Of a stretch of DNA of 20,256 bases, positions 8,162-16,100 are shown one piece after another; the first letter of the stretch is position 1, and every line of letters starts with the position of its first letter. Origin of the DNA: DAIRET01 sp036795455 (GTDB taxonomy: Bacteria > Bacteroidota > Ignavibacteria > Ignavibacteriales > Ignavibacteriaceae); NCBI GenBank assembly GCA_036795455.1, contig DAIRET010000033.1, positions 1-20,256 on the forward strand, in the 5' to 3' direction. The position numbers were made by a program, and so were the translations under genes. The notes under the pieces were generated by a model. That model ran no database searches and was not told the DNA's origin. It worked only from the letters and a program-made list of their open reading frames with translations.

Positions 8162-8193
8162 TTTGTCTCAATTATTTGAAAATTTGAGATAAA
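8162..8193. promoter_or_regulatory. Candidate operator (inverted repeat) at the ferritin promoter
   Basis: Near-perfect dyad: TTTGTCTCAA (8162-8171) and TTGAGATAAA (8184-8193), nine of ten positions complementary, with a 12-nt AT-rich centre. Its right arm covers the -33 TTG of the ftn promoter, where a repressor would block sigma binding. A second small dyad, ACGAACTC/GAGTTTGT (8146-8153 and 8159-8166, one G-T), abuts it. Neither matches a Fur, PerR or FNR consensus that I know. Confidence 0.45.
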
Positions 8194-8214
8194 AGTTAAA
8201 TTTTCTTAGTTTTG
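8184..8214 (+). promoter_or_regulatory. FCB-type promoter for ferritin
   Basis: TTG (8184-8186), a 20-nt spacer, then TAGTTTTG (8207-8214), an exact match to TAnnTTTG. Transcription should begin near 8220, giving a leader of about 35 nt that contains the GGAG ribosome site. Confidence 0.7.
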
Positions 8215-8255
8215 AATCAGAGTTATTAAATCACAAAAAAAATGGAGTAAAAAAT

Positions 8256-8750
8256 ATGCTAAATCTAAAACTGGAAAAAGCTCTCAACAAGCAAATTAAC
8301 GAAGAATTATTCGCTTCGTACCTTTACTTATCAATGTCCGCTTATTTTGAATCAATGAACCTAAGCGGATTTGCCCATTGGATGAAACTACAATCCACCG
8401 AGGAATATGAACACGCTATGAAAATTTACGATTATGTATTTCTTAAAGGCGGTAAAGTTGAATTATTCGGAATTGCAGAACCAAAAAAAGAATGGGAATC
8501 AGCACTGAATGCAATGGAAGATACTTTAGCTCACGAGCAGAAGGTTACAAAATTGATCAACGACCTGATGGATTTGGCAATTGCTGAAAAAGACCACGCA
8601 ACTGCAAGCTTCTTAAGATGGTATGTTGATGAGCAGGTTGAAGAAGAAGATAATGCTACTAAAATTCTTGAAACCGTAAAAATGGTAAGCCAAAGCAAAA
8701 ACGGTTTATACATGCTCGACAGGGAACTAAGTAAGCGGTCTGCAGATTAG
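8256..8750 (+). CDS. ftn: Bacterial non-haem ferritin
   Basis: A 164-aa FtnA-type iron-storage protein, expected to form a 24-subunit cytoplasmic shell that oxidises Fe(II) and stores ferric mineral. The ferroxidase ligands are all present: E17, E50, H53, E94, Q127 and E130, at the same numbering as E. coli FtnA. There is no haem-binding Met typical of bacterioferritin. The ATG is preceded by GGAG. The gene is monocistronic, with its own promoter and a strong terminator, and has a dyad over its -33 element that suggests repression, perhaps in response to iron or redox state (inference). Confidence 0.96.
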   Translation: MLNLKLEKALNKQINEELFASYLYLSMSAYFESMNLSGFAHWMKLQSTEEYEHAMKIYDYVFLKGGKVELFGIAEPKKEWESALNAMEDTLAHEQKVTKLINDLMDLAIAEKDHATASFLRWYVDEQVEEEDNATKILETVKMVSQSKNGLYMLDRELSKRSAD

Positions 8751-8760
8751 TTTTCTCTTT

Positions 8761-8791
8761 AAATCCCTTCTGAAACGAAGGGATTTTTTTT
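8761..8791 (+). terminator. Intrinsic terminator after ferritin
   Basis: Perfect 10-bp stem AAATCCCTTC (8761-8770) / GAAGGGATTT (8777-8786) with loop TGAAAC, followed by a T run to 8791. It begins 11 nt past the ftn stop. Confidence 0.93.
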
Positions 8792-8806
8792 ATTTACTAC
8801 CCGCTT

Positions 8807-8838
8807 TTGTATCTTTTCAACAAGAATTAATATTTTTA
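8807..8838 (+). promoter_or_regulatory. Possible FCB-type promoter for galE-rfbA-rfbC
   Basis: TTG (8807-8809), a 21-nt spacer, then TATTTTTA (8831-8838), five of six fixed bases. The spacing is at the long edge, in a very AT-rich stretch where chance matches are easy. It would give a leader of about 20-25 nt containing AAGGA. Confidence 0.4.
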
Positions 8839-8867
8839 TCATTTTATATAATTAGTAAGGATTACTC

Positions 8868-9857
8868 TTGCAAATTTTAGTTACTGGCGGAGCCGGTTAT
8901 ATCGGGTCTCACTTTGTCAGGCTTTTACTTAATAAAAATCCTTTCGGCAGAGAATTAAAAATAATAGTTATTGATAATTTGTCCAGGGGACATATTGAAG
9001 CCATACCGCACTCAGTAGTATTTGAGAATGTAGATCTTCTTGATGCTGAAAAATTGAACCGGGTAGTTCAAAAACATAGTATAGATGCCGTTGTTCATTT
9101 TGCTGCTTTTGCATATGTGGGAGAATCAGTTGAGAATCCGGCTTTATATTATAAGAATAATGTTATCGGTACTTTTAATCTTCTAAATTCTATTGCAGAG
9201 AACAAGATTGATAAATTTGTGTTTTCATCAACTTGTTCAATTTATGGTAACCCGGCACAGATTCCGATAGATGAAAAACAACCCTCGAACCCAATCAATC
9301 CTTACGCAAAAACGAAACTGATAATTGAGCAAATGCTTGAAGATTTTGAGTATTCATACGGTTTAAAATATGTAGCATTGCGTTATTTTAATGCTGCCGG
9401 GGCTTCACCGGATGGTGAAATCGGTGAAAGTCATAACCCGGAACCGCACTTAATTCCGATTGTGCTTCAAACTGCATTAAAAAAACGGGAAGCAGTTTCA
9501 ATTTTCGGTAACGATTACCCAACTCCCGACGGTACATGTATTAGAGATTATATCCACATAATTGATTTGGGTGATGCTCACATAAAAGCATTAGAATTAT
9601 TATTTGAAAAAAATAGTTCGCAAATAATAAATCTTGGTACCGGAATTGGTAATTCGGTTGAAGAGATTATTAATCTATCAAAAGAAATTACCGGGAAAGA
9701 TATTAAAACAATAATTTCAGAAAGACGGCAGGGAGACCCGGCAATTCTTGTGGCAGATAATAAAAAAGCAAAAGAAGTATTAAATTGGACGCCGCAATAC
9801 ACAATAAAAGAGATTATAGAACATGCATGGAACTGGCATAAAAATCAAAAGTTTTAA
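8868..9857 (+). CDS. galE: UDP-glucose 4-epimerase
   Basis: Extended short-chain dehydrogenase that interconverts UDP-glucose and UDP-galactose using tightly bound NAD. The NAD-binding GGAGYIGS is at residues 7-14. The catalytic set is STCSIYG (121-127) with Y146-x3-K150 in NPYAKTK. The C-terminal RRQGDPAILVADNKKA is characteristic of GalE rather than of dTDP-glucose dehydratase. Length 329 aa is normal. The start codon is TTG (8868-8870) with AAGGA 5-9 nt upstream, giving the canonical MQILVTGGAGYIG N-terminus. It is the first gene of a three-gene run; rfbA follows after 13 nt. Confidence 0.94.
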   Translation: MQILVTGGAGYIGSHFVRLLLNKNPFGRELKIIVIDNLSRGHIEAIPHSVVFENVDLLDAEKLNRVVQKHSIDAVVHFAAFAYVGESVENPALYYKNNVIGTFNLLNSIAENKIDKFVFSSTCSIYGNPAQIPIDEKQPSNPINPYAKTKLIIEQMLEDFEYSYGLKYVALRYFNAAGASPDGEIGESHNPEPHLIPIVLQTALKKREAVSIFGNDYPTPDGTCIRDYIHIIDLGDAHIKALELLFEKNSSQIINLGTGIGNSVEEIINLSKEITGKDIKTIISERRQGDPAILVADNKKAKEVLNWTPQYTIKEIIEHAWNWHKNQKF

Positions 9858-9870
9858 CAAAGGAGAATAA

Positions 9871-10731
9871 ATGAAAGGAATTATTTTAGCAGGCGGTTCG
9901 GGCTCAAGAATGTACCCGATTTCAAAAGTGTATAGTAAACAATTGACATTGATTTATGATAAACCGTTAATCTATTACCCCCTTTCTGTTTTAATGTTAG
10001 GAGGAATTAAAGATATTCTAATTATTTCCAACGAAGAGACAATCCCGCATTATCAAAAGTTATTTGATGATGGTTCAACACTCGGTTTGAATTTTTCTTA
10101 TAAAATTCAGGAGGCACCGAGAGGTATAGCCGAGTCATTTATTCTTGGTGAAGAGTTTGTTGGAAATGACCCGGTTACTTTAATACTCGGCGATAATATT
10201 TTTTACGGCAACCTTTCTTTCTTTTACAATGCAATTGAGAATAATAAAGTAGGAGCTACTGTTTTCGGATATAAAGTAACTGACCCGGAGAGATACGGAG
10301 TAGTTGAATTTGACAAGAATAAGAAAGCAATTTCAATCGAAGAAAAACCGAAAAACCCGAAATCAAAATTTGCTGTCCCCGGCTTATATATTTATGATAA
10401 TTCGGTTGTTGAAATTTCAAAAAATCTAAAACCCTCGGCACGCGGCGAACTTGAAATTACAGATGTTAATTTGGAATATCTTAAAAATGGTCAGCTTAAA
10501 GTTGAACAAATAGGGCGCGGTATTGCATGGCTTGATACCGGGACGCATGAAGCTCTTTTAAAGGCTTCAAACTTTTTCGGTACTATTGAAGAGAGACAGG
10601 GATTGAAAGTAGCTTGCATTGAGGAAATAGCATTCTATAAAAAATTCATTGACCTTGCACAATTTAAAACTGTAATTGATTCAATGCCTAAATGCAATTA
10701 CAGAACTTATCTTGAAAACTTATTGGGCTGA
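9871..10731 (+). CDS. rfbA: Glucose-1-phosphate thymidylyltransferase
   Basis: Joins glucose-1-phosphate and dTTP into dTDP-glucose, the first step of dTDP-L-rhamnose and other dTDP-6-deoxysugars. The nucleotide-binding signature GGSGSRMYPISKVYSKQL (8-25) holds R13 and K23. Ser12 and Met14 replace the usual Thr and Leu, which is conservative. Further family motifs are GDNIFYG, DPERYGVVEFD, EEKPKNPKS, LKPSARGELEITDVN and WLDTGTHEALL. At 286 aa it matches RmlA length. It has a strong AAAGGAG ribosome site and lies between galE (13 nt) and rfbC (8 nt). Confidence 0.94.
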   Translation: MKGIILAGGSGSRMYPISKVYSKQLTLIYDKPLIYYPLSVLMLGGIKDILIISNEETIPHYQKLFDDGSTLGLNFSYKIQEAPRGIAESFILGEEFVGNDPVTLILGDNIFYGNLSFFYNAIENNKVGATVFGYKVTDPERYGVVEFDKNKKAISIEEKPKNPKSKFAVPGLYIYDNSVVEISKNLKPSARGELEITDVNLEYLKNGQLKVEQIGRGIAWLDTGTHEALLKASNFFGTIEERQGLKVACIEEIAFYKKFIDLAQFKTVIDSMPKCNYRTYLENLLG

Positions 10732-10739
10732 AAACAGCA

Positions 10740-11288
10740 ATGAAAATAATCGAATCTCAATTAAACGGTGTATTAGTTTTCGAACCTAAAATGTTTGATG
10801 ATCCGCGGGGATTTTTTTTTGAATCTTTCCGTTCCGAATTTTTAATAGACAACGGGATTAACTATCCTTTTGTCCAGGATAATATTTCCAAATCATGCAA
10901 GAATACTGTAAGAGGACTTCATTACCAGGTTGGTGATTTTGCCCAGGGTAAGTTATGCCAGGTTATTTTAGGTGAAGTTTTAGACGTAACTGTGGACATC
11001 CGTTTCGGTTCACCCACATTCGGTAAGCATTTCTCCATACTACTTTCAGATGAAAACCATCACCAATTATGGATTCCGGCGGGATTTGCGCACGGATTTT
11101 CTGTTCTTTCGGAAACAGCAATATTTCATTATAAATGCACAAGTTACTATAGTAAAAAGGATGAACGGGCAATTATTTACAACGATAAAACACTAAATAT
11201 AAACTGGAGGGTGGAAAATCCTATTGTTTCCGAAAAGGATCTCAAATCACAAAGATTTGAAGAAATCGAAAAAGATTTCCTTTTTTGA
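10740..11288 (+). CDS. rfbC: dTDP-4-dehydrorhamnose 3,5-epimerase
   Basis: Cupin-fold epimerase acting on dTDP-4-keto-6-deoxyglucose in dTDP-L-rhamnose synthesis. At 182 aa it is normal for RmlC. RGLHYQ (58-63) carries the catalytic base H61; K71 follows in AQGKLCQV. WIPAGFAHGF (111-120) is the conserved cupin strand, and IFHYKCTSYY supplies the active-site Tyr131. The end DERAIIYNDKTLNINW matches the family's substrate-binding segment. No clear Shine-Dalgarno sequence is seen, so translation may be coupled to rfbA 8 nt upstream. rfbB and rfbD are not in this window. Confidence 0.92.
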   Translation: MKIIESQLNGVLVFEPKMFDDPRGFFFESFRSEFLIDNGINYPFVQDNISKSCKNTVRGLHYQVGDFAQGKLCQVILGEVLDVTVDIRFGSPTFGKHFSILLSDENHHQLWIPAGFAHGFSVLSETAIFHYKCTSYYSKKDERAIIYNDKTLNINWRVENPIVSEKDLKSQRFEEIEKDFLF

Positions 11289-11319
11289 TTGACCATTTCC
11301 TTTTCTTTGTTTAAGTTTT
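11289..11319 (+). promoter_or_regulatory. Possible FCB-type promoter for glgP-ugd
   Basis: TTG (11289-11291), a 20-nt spacer, then TAAGTTTT (11312-11319), five of six fixed bases with a G following. It starts directly after the rfbC stop and would leave a long leader of about 80 nt before glgP. No terminator is visible between rfbC and glgP, so readthrough is also possible. Confidence 0.45.
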
Positions 11320-11403
11320 GATAGGTTCTTATTAAAATGTTTTCCGTTCTATTTCGGGTGTAATTGTTTCGGTTTTATTCAAATTATTGTTATGAGGTAA
11401 GCT

Positions 11404-13884
11404 ATGAGTCTGAAAAGTTCTTCAATATTTTTTACCGATAAAGAAACTATCGAAAGTTATTCTTTATCCAACCAGTTCGCCGAACATCTCGAGTTCATTC
11501 TTGTTAAAGACAAGATTACTGCTACTCCCGATGATGTTTATTATTCACTTTCAATGTCAATCCGTGACCGTCTTGTCCGTAAATGGCTTCGTACTCAACA
11601 AATTTACAAAGAAAAGGATGTTAAAAGAGTTTATTACCTTTCCCTTGAATTCTTAATCGGAAGATTACTCGGTAATGCCCTAATCAATATGGATTTCTAC
11701 AGCGAATGCTACAATATCCTTGAAGAAGACGGCTACAGTCTTGAAGAAATCCGCGACCTTGAACATGACATGGGGCTTGGTAACGGCGGTCTTGGTAGAC
11801 TTGCAGCATGTTACATCGATTCAATGGCATCATTGGAGCTGCCTGCATTCGGTTACGGTATCCGTTACGAATACGGAATTTTTTCACAGGATGTTCAAAG
11901 CGGCTGGCAAATTGAGCAGCCGGATAACTGGTTAAGTTTCGGCAATCCATGGGAAATTTTTAGGCGTGAACTTACATTCAGAGTGAAATTCGGTGGACGC
12001 ATCGAAATTAAAGAAGTAGCTCCTGGCAAATTGAAATTCAACTGGATAGAAACAGAAGATATTCTTGCTGTAGGGTACGATGTTCCTATACCCGGATATA
12101 GAACAAATACAGTAAACAATTTACGTTTGTGGCAGGCAAAGGCAACGCAGGATTTCAGTTTCAGGGATTTCAACCAGGGCAATTATCTTGCTGCTGTTGA
12201 GAATAAAAATCTTTCGGAAAATATTTCTAAAGTACTTTACCCGAATGATACAATTACCGATGGTAAGTATTTACGCCTTAAACAGCAATACTTTTTCGTA
12301 TCGGCTACGCTTCAGGATATTATTAGAAAATACCAGATTAATCACAAAAAGTTCGACATGTTTGCAGAAAAGAACGCAATTCAATTAAACGATACGCATC
12401 CTGTTATTGCAATACCCGAATTAATGAGAATTCTTATGGATGAAGAAGGAATCGGATGGGATGAAGCCTGGGATATTACAACTAAAACATTTGCATACAC
12501 CAACCACACAGTGGTTCCCGAAGCATTGGAAGAGTGGTCGGTTTCGATACTCGAGGTGCTTTTACCGCGTCACTTGCAGATAATTTATGAAATAAACCAG
12601 AGATTTCTTGACTCGGTAAGGATGAATTATACGAATGATGAATCAATCATTTCCAGTCTGTCAATCATTCGTGAAGGTGTTGATAAAAAAATTAAAATGG
12701 CTAATCTTGCAATAGTATCGTGCCATAAAGTAAATGGTGTTGCCGCTCTCCACACTAAAATATTAAAAGAGATTATATTCCCTCATTTTAACAAACTATA
12801 CCCGGGGAAATTTATTAACATAACAAACGGAATTACACCCCGCCGCTGGCTAAAAACTGCTAGCCCGATGTTAAGTGTTCTTATTACCGACCGGGTTGGC
12901 GATAAATGGGTTAAAAATCTTGATGAATTAAGAAAACTTGAGAAATATATTTCAGATGACGAATTCCTCGATAATCTGCGAGGTATTAAATGGCTCAACA
13001 AAAAAATACTAAAGGAGTATATCGAGAAAGAACACGACGTAGAGATCAACCCGGAATCTATTTTCGATTCTCAAGTTAAAAGATTCCATGAATACAAACG
13101 ACAGCTATTAAATGTTTTTCATGTTATAACTATGTATAACCGGATCAAAGATGAACCAACAAAGGATTTTGTTCCGAGAACTGTAATCTTTGCCGGTAAA
13201 GCAGCTCCTGCATATTATATGGCTAAACTCGTAATTAAATTGATTAATAACGTTGCAAACGTAATTAATTACGATAAAACAGTAGGCGATAGGTTAAAAG
13301 TTGTTTTCCTAAAAGATTATTCCGTTACTCTTGCAGAGAAAATAATTCCGGCTTCTGAACTATCGGAACAAATATCTACTGCGGGATTCGAAGCTTCCGG
13401 AACCGGTAATATGAAATTTGCTTTGAACGGAGCTTTAACAATCGGAACAATGGACGGCGCTAATATCGAAATGAGGGAAGAGCTCGGAGATGATAATATT
13501 TTTATATTCGGGTTGCTTGCCGATGAAGTAGTTAAATTAAAACAGAGTAATTATAATCCCCGCGAATTATATGAGAAGAACTGGGAACTAAAACGGGTAA
13601 TCGATATGATTTCCAACAACTATTTCTCCAGGTTTGAACCCGGAATATTTGCACCTATTGTTGAAGGACTACTTAATGTAGACTATTATTGCCTGCTTGC
13701 TGATTACGAATCATATATAAAAACACAGGAAGCCGTGAACGAGTTATATCGTAACAAAAAAGAATGGACAAAGAAATCATTGCTGAACATTGCAAGAATG
13801 GGGAAATTCTCAAGCGACCGGTCAATAATGGAATATGCTAAACATATCTGGAATGTGAAACCGGTAAAAATTGAAATAGAATAA
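11404..13884 (+). CDS. glgP: Glycogen/alpha-glucan phosphorylase
   Basis: GT35 enzyme that phosphorolyses glycogen or maltodextrin to glucose-1-phosphate in the cytoplasm. At 826 aa it is close to E. coli GlgP (815). The PLP site EASGTGNMKFALNGALTIGT places the Schiff-base lysine at K671. Other core motifs are YYLSLEFLIGR, LGNGGLGRLAACYIDS, NDTHPVIAIPELMR, TNGITPRRWL, VKRFHEYKRQ and the TMDGANIE segment after the PLP loop. The ATG has GAGGT upstream. ugd begins 30 nt after its stop on the same strand, so the two are probably cotranscribed. Confidence 0.97.
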   Translation: MSLKSSSIFFTDKETIESYSLSNQFAEHLEFILVKDKITATPDDVYYSLSMSIRDRLVRKWLRTQQIYKEKDVKRVYYLSLEFLIGRLLGNALINMDFYSECYNILEEDGYSLEEIRDLEHDMGLGNGGLGRLAACYIDSMASLELPAFGYGIRYEYGIFSQDVQSGWQIEQPDNWLSFGNPWEIFRRELTFRVKFGGRIEIKEVAPGKLKFNWIETEDILAVGYDVPIPGYRTNTVNNLRLWQAKATQDFSFRDFNQGNYLAAVENKNLSENISKVLYPNDTITDGKYLRLKQQYFFVSATLQDIIRKYQINHKKFDMFAEKNAIQLNDTHPVIAIPELMRILMDEEGIGWDEAWDITTKTFAYTNHTVVPEALEEWSVSILEVLLPRHLQIIYEINQRFLDSVRMNYTNDESIISSLSIIREGVDKKIKMANLAIVSCHKVNGVAALHTKILKEIIFPHFNKLYPGKFINITNGITPRRWLKTASPMLSVLITDRVGDKWVKNLDELRKLEKYISDDEFLDNLRGIKWLNKKILKEYIEKEHDVEINPESIFDSQVKRFHEYKRQLLNVFHVITMYNRIKDEPTKDFVPRTVIFAGKAAPAYYMAKLVIKLINNVANVINYDKTVGDRLKVVFLKDYSVTLAEKIIPASELSEQISTAGFEASGTGNMKFALNGALTIGTMDGANIEMREELGDDNIFIFGLLADEVVKLKQSNYNPRELYEKNWELKRVIDMISNNYFSRFEPGIFAPIVEGLLNVDYYCLLADYESYIKTQEAVNELYRNKKEWTKKSLLNIARMGKFSSDRSIMEYAKHIWNVKPVKIEIE

Positions 13885-13914
13885 AAAATTACTAAAATAT
13901 AATAGGAGATAAAT

Positions 13915-15243
13915 ATGAATATTGCCGTAGTAGGAACCGGCTACGTCGGGTTGGCATCCGGTACATGCTTCGCCGAAATGGGTAATAATGTTGTTTGCGT
14001 TGATAATGACCCGGTAAAATTATCAAAACTACAAAATGCTGAAATGACAATTTATGAACCGGGACTTGATCTGATTTTCTATCGGAATATCGCAAAAAAA
14101 AGACTTGAGTTTACAAACGACTTAAAGTATGCAGTATTAAAATCGGATGTTTTATTCTTCTGCCTTCCCACTCCTCAAGGCGGAGATGGTGCTGCTGATC
14201 TTCAATATGTAATGAAAGCGGCAGAAGAGGTTGCTGTAATTCTTAAAGAAAATAACGATAAAGATTATAAGACGATTGTAAACAAAAGCACTGTCCCGGT
14301 AGGAACAGGAACCAAAGTTGAGTCTATACTTGCATCGCATGGCTTAAAAAACTTCGATGTAGTTTCCAATCCCGAATTCCTGCGGGAAGGTTTCGCTGTA
14401 GAAGATTTTATGAAACCGGATAGAATTGTTATTGGTACTGAAAGTCCAAAAGCTACCGAGAAAATGAAAATGCTTTACGAACCGTTTGTAAGGCAGGGTA
14501 ACCCGATTCTTATTATGGATAGAGCCAGCGCTGAAGTAACAAAGTATGCTGCCAATTCATATCTCGCAATGAGAATTACATTTATGAACGAACTGGCAAA
14601 CTTCTGTGAAAAAGCCGGTGCAAACGTTGATTTTGTAAGAAGAGGAATGGGAACCGATACAAGAATCGGGAAAAGATTTTTATTCCCCGGTATTGGCTAT
14701 GGCGGGTCATGCTTCCCAAAAGACGTTAACGCACTTATTAAAACAGCAAAAGATTTCGATAACGAACTGCAAGTACTGACAACCGTTGATAAAGTGAATA
14801 AAGATCAAAAAGTTGTGCTGGTTAAAAAAATCGAGAATCATTTTAAAGGGAAAGTAAAAGGAAAGCACTTTGCCGTTTGGGGATTAGCTTTCAAGCCGAA
14901 TACCGATGATATGCGGGATGCACCTTCTATTATTATTATCAACAAACTAATTGAACTTGGTGCAACCATAACCGCATATGATCCTGCAGCACACGATACT
15001 GCTTCTTTTCATTTCGGAAATAAAATCAATTACGCTGAAGATGAGTATTCGGCATTAAATGATGCAGATGCTCTTTTAGTACTAACCGAATGGAATGAAT
15101 TCAGAAATCCCGACTTCGATTTAGTAAACCAAAAACTTAAACAACCGGTCATATTCGACGGAAGAAATGTTTTTGATCTTAATAAAATGAAGGATTTGAA
15201 TTTCACATACTACAGTATTGGTAGAACACCAATTATAAAATAA
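13915..15243 (+). CDS. ugd: UDP-glucose 6-dehydrogenase
   Basis: Oxidises UDP-glucose twice with NAD+ to UDP-glucuronate, a precursor of acidic exopolysaccharide and lipopolysaccharide sugars. The N-terminal Rossmann motif GTGYVGL is at 7-13. STVPVGT and NPEFLREGFAVED follow. The catalytic cysteine is C266 in GYGGSCFPKD, and the C-terminal UDP-binding domain has WGLAFKPNTDDMRDAPS. At 442 aa it has normal length. AGGAG lies upstream of the ATG. The gene follows glgP and is closed by a strong terminator. The related UDP-mannosamine dehydrogenase is less likely because the motifs are those of the Ugd branch. Confidence 0.95.
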   Translation: MNIAVVGTGYVGLASGTCFAEMGNNVVCVDNDPVKLSKLQNAEMTIYEPGLDLIFYRNIAKKRLEFTNDLKYAVLKSDVLFFCLPTPQGGDGAADLQYVMKAAEEVAVILKENNDKDYKTIVNKSTVPVGTGTKVESILASHGLKNFDVVSNPEFLREGFAVEDFMKPDRIVIGTESPKATEKMKMLYEPFVRQGNPILIMDRASAEVTKYAANSYLAMRITFMNELANFCEKAGANVDFVRRGMGTDTRIGKRFLFPGIGYGGSCFPKDVNALIKTAKDFDNELQVLTTVDKVNKDQKVVLVKKIENHFKGKVKGKHFAVWGLAFKPNTDDMRDAPSIIIINKLIELGATITAYDPAAHDTASFHFGNKINYAEDEYSALNDADALLVLTEWNEFRNPDFDLVNQKLKQPVIFDGRNVFDLNKMKDLNFTYYSIGRTPIIK

Positions 15244-15249
15244 TCAATC

Positions 15250-15284
15250 AAAAAGCCTCAATTACCCCTAATTGAGGCTTTTTT
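15250..15284. terminator. Intrinsic terminator after ugd
   Basis: Five A, then GCCTCAATTA (15255-15264), loop CCCC, TAATTGAGGC (15269-15278), then six T. The perfect 10-bp stem with flanking A and T tracts could terminate in both directions, but only the plus-strand genes need it. It starts 6 nt past the ugd stop. Confidence 0.95.
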
Positions 15285-15404
15285 GCCAAAAATACCATTT
15301 TAACGGTTTTCGCCCCTCATTTTTTGTAAAAATCCCGATTTTTTTGGTTTATAATCGTTGCTTTTTGACGGTAAAAACCATAGATTCACAATCTTAATTT
15401 TGCT

Positions 15405-16085
15405 ATGCTTAGAGAAAATTTAAATAAAATAAACGAAACTATATTAGAAGTGTGTAATCGCTCCGGGAGGAGTGCTTCGGAGATTACTCTGATTGCGGTT
15501 TCAAAAAACCATAAAGTAAATGAAATAGCTTCAGCTTACGAATTAGGTGTTCACAACTTTGGTGAAAACAGGGCGCAGGAATTAAAAGAAAAAGCGAGCT
15601 TATTGAAACTTGATTTTACATGGCACTTTATAGGACATCTTCAAACAAATAAAGTCAAGTATGTTATGCAATCTGCCGGATTTATTCACTCAATAGACTC
15701 AGTTAAGTTAGCTGCTGAAGTAAATAAACACGCAGCTAATCTTTCTAAAAGAATCAACATACTGCTTGAAATAAAAACCTCTTCAGAAGCTACTAAATAC
15801 GGGCTTGAAGATGAAAATGAAATTATCAAAGTTGCAGAGTATTGTAAAGAATCGGGAAATTTAAACCTGGTGGGACTAATGACTATTGCACCTTTTACAG
15901 ATGATGAGAAAAAAGTAAGATATAGTTTTGTTCAATTAAGAAAGTTGAGAGACTCTCTCAATTATAGAGGTTTCGGGTTAAACGAGCTTTCGATGGGAAT
16001 GACAAACGATTATAAAATTGCAATCGAAGAAGGAGCCACTATGCTTCGTATCGGTTCCGCAATTTTTGGTGAAAGAATATATTAA
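15405..16085 (+). CDS. yggS: YggS/PLPHP family pyridoxal phosphate homeostasis protein
   Basis: A 226-aa single-domain PLP-binding barrel protein of the YggS (YlmE, PROSC) family, which buffers PLP and influences amino-acid and vitamin B6 balance and has no firmly known catalytic reaction. The PLP lysine is K34 in LIAVSKNHK. Also visible are FGENRAQEL (52-60), WHFIGHLQTNK, HSIDS, and the phosphate-binding end LSMGMTNDYKIAIEEGATMLRIG. The start gives the usual family N-terminus; an in-frame stop lies 21 nt upstream and no Shine-Dalgarno sequence is seen. divIVA follows after 15 nt. The same pair (ylmE, divIVA) lies near ileS in Gram-positive bacteria. Confidence 0.94.
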   Translation: MLRENLNKINETILEVCNRSGRSASEITLIAVSKNHKVNEIASAYELGVHNFGENRAQELKEKASLLKLDFTWHFIGHLQTNKVKYVMQSAGFIHSIDSVKLAAEVNKHAANLSKRINILLEIKTSSEATKYGLEDENEIIKVAEYCKESGNLNLVGLMTIAPFTDDEKKVRYSFVQLRKLRDSLNYRGFGLNELSMGMTNDYKIAIEEGATMLRIGSAIFGERIY

Positions 16086-16100
16086 AATTTTAAGGTTACA

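Noticed and set aside
15350..15355. TATAAT upstream of yggS as a sigma-70 -10 box
   Set aside because: There is no TTGACA-like box at 16-18 nt, and the other promoters in this window use the FCB form. AT-rich DNA gives such hexamers by chance.
15395..15402. Perfect TAATTTTG -7 element two bases before the yggS ATG
   Set aside because: The nearest TTG is 27 nt upstream, too far. Transcription would start inside the first codons, and there is no alternative start nearby, so it is probably a chance match.
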